Source of the DNA: Styela clava
Lineage: Eukaryota; Chordata; Ascidiacea; Stolidobranchia; Styelidae
Length of the DNA stretch: 64,000 bases
NCBI RefSeq assembly: GCF_964204865.1
Contig: NC_135252.1
Span: 16,761,383-16,825,382 of the forward strand
Direction of reading: 5' to 3'
Of this stretch, positions 60,557 to 64,000 are shown in pieces (position 1 is the stretch's first letter; each line of letters opens with the position of its first letter). A program made the position numbers and the translations under genes. The notes under the pieces are model-generated. The model did no database searches. It saw only the letters and a list, made by a program, of their open reading frames with translations, and was not told where the DNA came from.

Positions 60557-61308
60557 TGTATACTGTATAATCCCATGTATAGGTCTTTCTAATCAACTTT
60601 CCGCTACCCAACCCAAGTTTAACATTTTGTAGACAAGAAATTAGTGTTGAACCTTTATAATGCATTAAAATATGATCATAACATATTAGTTAATAAAACA
60701 TGTTTGTTAATAAAAATAGCATAAAGTTTGTCATAAAAAGTAAAGAGCTCTCATTCAATAAATGAAGCAGCACCGGTCACAATAATATATGAAGTTGCAA
60801 GCAGTATAGAAAAATAAAGTTTCAATATATGATTAACAATTTACAGGACACAACACTGTACAACCAAGATAAAATTCCATGATTCAATGCAGTATATTGT
60901 AGTCGCCTCAATTACTAATATATTCAAATTGGTCCCCAGCACAGAAAATTTTAACATTGATTAAAAAGTTTCCTGGAGTTGGCCCCTCGATGATTAAATT
61001 TCATTCACCAATAGAATTTGATTAGGATTTTCAATACAATGACAGATTCAGGACAGTAGAAAATAATAAAGGTACCATGACAATAAGGGAAAAAATGAAT
61101 ATATGACAACGTGTAGATGCTACATTGGTAAAGACATGGGTTTTACAGATCATGTGATACAGAAAATTTTGAGAAATACAGTACCAAAAGTTATGTACCA
61201 TTCACTTAGATAAATAAAAAGTTAAACAAATATCAAAATGACAGAATTAAATTTAAAAGCAATATTTTCAACAAGGCAACATAGACTGAAAAATGATAGC
61301 TTACTCAA
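60557..61308. repeat. duplicated non-coding segment, copy 2
   Basis: Direct copy of 59100-59733. The match ends near AATGATAGCTTACTC. On the minus strand this edge reads GAGTAAGC, a donor-like sequence, so the duplicated block may derive from an intron or 3' UTR of the PDZ gene. The following 61309-61726 is single-copy and probably 3' UTR. Confidence 0.8.
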
Positions 61309-61726
61309 ACAAAATATAGAAGAGATCATAACAAACTGAAATGTGGCAAAATACAATACGAATCATATCATGTTTAGTCAGTTTTGCGCTACTACCCAGG
61401 TGAATTAAAATGATTTTGGTCCCATATATCTATGTGGCTTCTTGCCCAAAGCCTCATTAGGAGTGGAGGTATGAAATTACATTAGACTTTTAGTCAACCA
61501 TTTCGACATCATAATTATTCCAACTAAGAATATATTGGATATCCAAAACTTATCAGAAAGCAAATGAAGGATTTCTCGACTATCACACAACATGCATTAA
61601 TATTGTTACATTAAGGAATAATCAATCAATATACTTTTATAGATAAATAGCATTATTACATTTGGGTGTCATGATTATTGTTTTATATGAAGATACACAA
61701 GGTACTGATGGCATGGATTTGGATAA

Positions 61727-64000
61727 TTATGATGGCATCACTCTCAGCACAATTCTTCCTCTTGCTCTTTTTAGAACTGTAACAGCTTCTTCATGAGTAC
61801 ATCCATCCACACTCTGACCATTTACTGCAATAATTCTGTCTCCTCTTTTTAGTCTTCCATCAACAGCAGCGGCTCCTACATCAAACACAGACTTTACAAA
61901 AATAGGCAGATCTCCATGTACGGAACCAATGCCGCCAACTATACTGAAACCAAGACCTTCAGGACCCCTGTCCAGATTAATGTCAATGCATCTTGATTCA
62001 TTATAATTCATATCAGACCCCATACTGGGTGAGAGTGCTTCGTTTGAACCGAAAGACGATGATACAACTCTGCTTGATACAGTGCTAGCGTTATCAGCTA
62101 AATATTCTCCCAATGCTTGCATGTCTTGTCCTCCTTGCCGAACTTTCAATACAACAATTGCATCATCTCCACTTTTTAGCATTCTCACTACATCATCATG
62201 TGTTTTGTTTACGGTTGACTGGCCGTTAATGCTCAATATTTTGTCTCCGACTTTCAGTTTATTGGCCGCAGCACCAGTCGGTTGCACCATAGCAACAAAT
62301 ATCGGAACGTTTCCAAGAGGGGAACCAACGCCTCCTGATATGCTGATTCCCAAAGGTTGTGTTGGTGTTTTCCATATTTCGACCAAGCGTTCGTCACTTT
62401 TCGCTGATCCATTTCCACTCGCCCCAGAATTATTACGCGATGATTTTCTACTCGATTGAGAAGTGACTGAAGTTGCTGAAGGAGAAAAAACAGGATTTGG
62501 ACTAGTCGGTGTTGGAGTATCAGGCGACCTCCCTAACTTGAAGTGAATATTTCCAATAGCATTTTTCAGCATTGCAGCGACATCATTTTGTGTTGCTTTT
62601 TGCACATTTTGTCCATTCACAGCAAGGAGTTGATCACCAGGTCGGATTGAGCCCTCATTTGCCGCTGTCCCACCAGGTACTATATTACTTACATACACAC
62701 CTCCATCATTACCTTTGCCAAGGATACTCAAACCCAAACCCCTATCTGGTCGTTTTTCCAAGAAAACATCAAAAGTATAAATGTCTGGCTTTTGAGGATC
62801 ATTGTTGTCATTTCTCAAAATAGTCAGCATGACTCGACTTGGTGTATTTCTCAACACCTCAATAGCTTGATCATGTGTGGCAGATCTTAAATCATGATCA
62901 TTTACCCTTAAAATACGATCTCCAGGCCAGATTCTTCCATCTTTCGCTGCAGCACCTTCGTCATAAACTGTGTGAACAAATATTGAACCAAGTAAGGAAT
63001 CTGCTCCACCAACAATGCTAACACCTAAACCGGATTTCCCCTTGATGATTTCAATTGATGTTTCATGACCATTGACTATGGGGCAAATCAATGGATCTGG
63101 CTGACTGCTGTTTCTACCAGATTGTTGCTTGCCAGATTTTACAGGTTCCGAGGCAACCACCAACTTTACAGTTCCTCTTGCATCCTTTAATACTTTAACG
63201 GCAGATTCATATGACATTCCCTCAAGTGATTTGTCATCAACGGCAAGGATAAAATCACCCTTTTTTAATCGTCCATCTCTATCAGCTGTACCATCAGCAG
63301 CGATTGACTGCACCACAATACCACTAGAAGTTTCAGATATTGCGAAACCCAATCCTTGAAAATCCTTCACTAGCTTGATCACTCTTGTTTGAGGACGTGG
63401 CGCTGAAACTTCAGAACTACGAGAGGAAGTTCTACTACTCCTGCTTGAAGTTGATGATCTTGATTTTGAACGATGCTCTGATGAAATAGACGATGTGCTT
63501 TGACTCTTTACTTTTTCAGGAGATATGGCCTGTGCAGGAATAAGAGCTTGCTCTTTTTCTAATGTATGTGATGAGGATGCCGGTGAAACTAGCTTTTCTT
63601 TCTTTGCATGCTCCAATGGGGTCACAGATGTATTACTTCGGCATAAAACAATTCCTATTTTTGATTCAGCGGCTTTGATAACAGATAGAGCAACTTGGTG
63701 AGTGTTGGGTCCCGACAGAGGTATGCCGTTTATTTCAAGGAGTTCATCACCAACTTTGACACGTCCATCTTTAGCCGCGGCACCACTAGGATTGATTCCA
63801 ACAACATAAATGCTTTGCTGAGATTTCTCTTTGTTTCCTGCTAGACTTAATCCAAGTCCACTGTTGCCCTTTTCTAACTCTATATAATGTAATTCACCAT
63901 TTGCATGACCATATTTATGATTTATCTCATCTAATTTCCAATTGTGTTTTTTAACTTCTTTCTGCACGTTCGGAGGCTCAAATTTGGATTTGATGGAAGC
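61727..64000 (-). CDS. MPDZ: MPDZ/PATJ-type multi-PDZ scaffold, C-terminal six PDZ domains (partial)
   Basis: The frame is open to the window edge, so the start lies beyond it; 757 residues are visible. Six PDZ domains are seen at about residues 36-120, 204-286, 313-396, 407-491, 539-626 and 670-757. Carboxylate-binding loops are GLGLSLAG, GLGFAIS, GLGVSIVG, GLGLSILG, PLGISISG and GLGFSIVG. Ser/Thr-rich linkers separate PDZ1-2 and PDZ4-5. The last two domains (GGVGSPLGNVPIFVAMVQPTG; GGIGSVHGDLPIFVKSVF) match the C-terminal pair of vertebrate MPDZ and PATJ. The visible part thus corresponds to MPDZ PDZ8-13 or PATJ PDZ5-10; the two paralogues cannot be told apart here. These scaffolds sit at apical junctions and bind Crumbs-complex, claudin and receptor tails. 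All six domains lie in one exon of at least 2.27 kb. The protein ends directly after the last PDZ. Confidence 0.93.
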   Translation of the reverse strand, partial: ASIKSKFEPPNVQKEVKKHNWKLDEINHKYGHANGELHYIELEKGNSGLGLSLAGNKEKSQQSIYVVGINPSGAAAKDGRVKVGDELLEINGIPLSGPNTHQVALSVIKAAESKIGIVLCRSNTSVTPLEHAKKEKLVSPASSSHTLEKEQALIPAQAISPEKVKSQSTSSISSEHRSKSRSSTSSRSSRTSSRSSEVSAPRPQTRVIKLVKDFQGLGFAISETSSGIVVQSIAADGTADRDGRLKKGDFILAVDDKSLEGMSYESAVKVLKDARGTVKLVVASEPVKSGKQQSGRNSSQPDPLICPIVNGHETSIEIIKGKSGLGVSIVGGADSLLGSIFVHTVYDEGAAAKDGRIWPGDRILRVNDHDLRSATHDQAIEVLRNTPSRVMLTILRNDNNDPQKPDIYTFDVFLEKRPDRGLGLSILGKGNDGGVYVSNIVPGGTAANEGSIRPGDQLLAVNGQNVQKATQNDVAAMLKNAIGNIHFKLGRSPDTPTPTSPNPVFSPSATSVTSQSSRKSSRNNSGASGNGSAKSDERLVEIWKTPTQPLGISISGGVGSPLGNVPIFVAMVQPTGAAANKLKVGDKILSINGQSTVNKTHDDVVRMLKSGDDAIVVLKVRQGGQDMQALGEYLADNASTVSSRVVSSSFGSNEALSPSMGSDMNYNESRCIDINLDRGPEGLGFSIVGGIGSVHGDLPIFVKSVFDVGAAAVDGRLKRGDRIIAVNGQSVDGCTHEEAVTVLKRARGRIVLRVMPS

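Overview
The window is nuclear DNA of an AT-rich invertebrate animal. Genes are split by GT-AG introns with polypyrimidine/AG acceptors. The protein set is purely metazoan: a TAPL/ABCB9 half-transporter, a membrane progestin receptor of the PAQR family, BRAT1, NAXE, WDR36/UTP21 and an MPDZ/PATJ multi-PDZ scaffold. An invertebrate deuterostome, perhaps a tunicate, would fit, but nothing seen fixes the species. No rRNA, intact tRNA, CRISPR or prokaryotic-type operon was seen.

Layout. 1-5.8 kb: one intronless coiled-coil gene (+) and several DNA-transposon remnants. 5.8-10.6 kb: a 12-exon gene (-), rebuilt here from its splice sites, for a secreted cysteine-rich protein with a von Willebrand A domain. 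10.6-19.06 kb: no gene recognised, but two repeats and a tRNA-like SINE. 19.06-31.2 kb: the 12-exon ABCB9-like peptide transporter (+); its fifth coding exon exists in three tandem, equal-length, same-phase versions. 31.2-37.7 kb: repeats and MITEs, including one hAT MITE with a perfect 8-bp target duplication. 37.7-38.3 kb: a small single-exon membrane-anchored acidic ORF. 40.5-54.3 kb: a minus-strand series of NAXE, BRAT1, an eight-exon PAQR receptor and WDR36; all but the PAQR gene are intronless. 55.7-58.55 kb: a 2.8 kb transposon-like island with nested inverted terminal repeats and an internal PHD-finger coding fragment. 59.1-64 kb: the 3' end of an MPDZ/PATJ gene (six PDZ domains in one open exon, running off the window) with a decayed partial tandem copy downstream.

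The genes serve unrelated house-keeping or cell-surface roles: organelle peptide transport, metabolite repair, Integrator/ATM-linked function, steroid sensing, ribosome biogenesis and cell polarity. No joint pathway is apparent. The strongest candidate for something undescribed is the triplicated membrane-helix exon of the ABC transporter, where exon length, phase and a 42-nt spacer would make splicing mutually exclusive. Next come the PHD-bearing transposon island and the partially duplicated PDZ gene.

Exon boundaries were placed by hand from splice consensus, reading-frame phase and family similarity remembered from known proteins. No search or RNA evidence was available.
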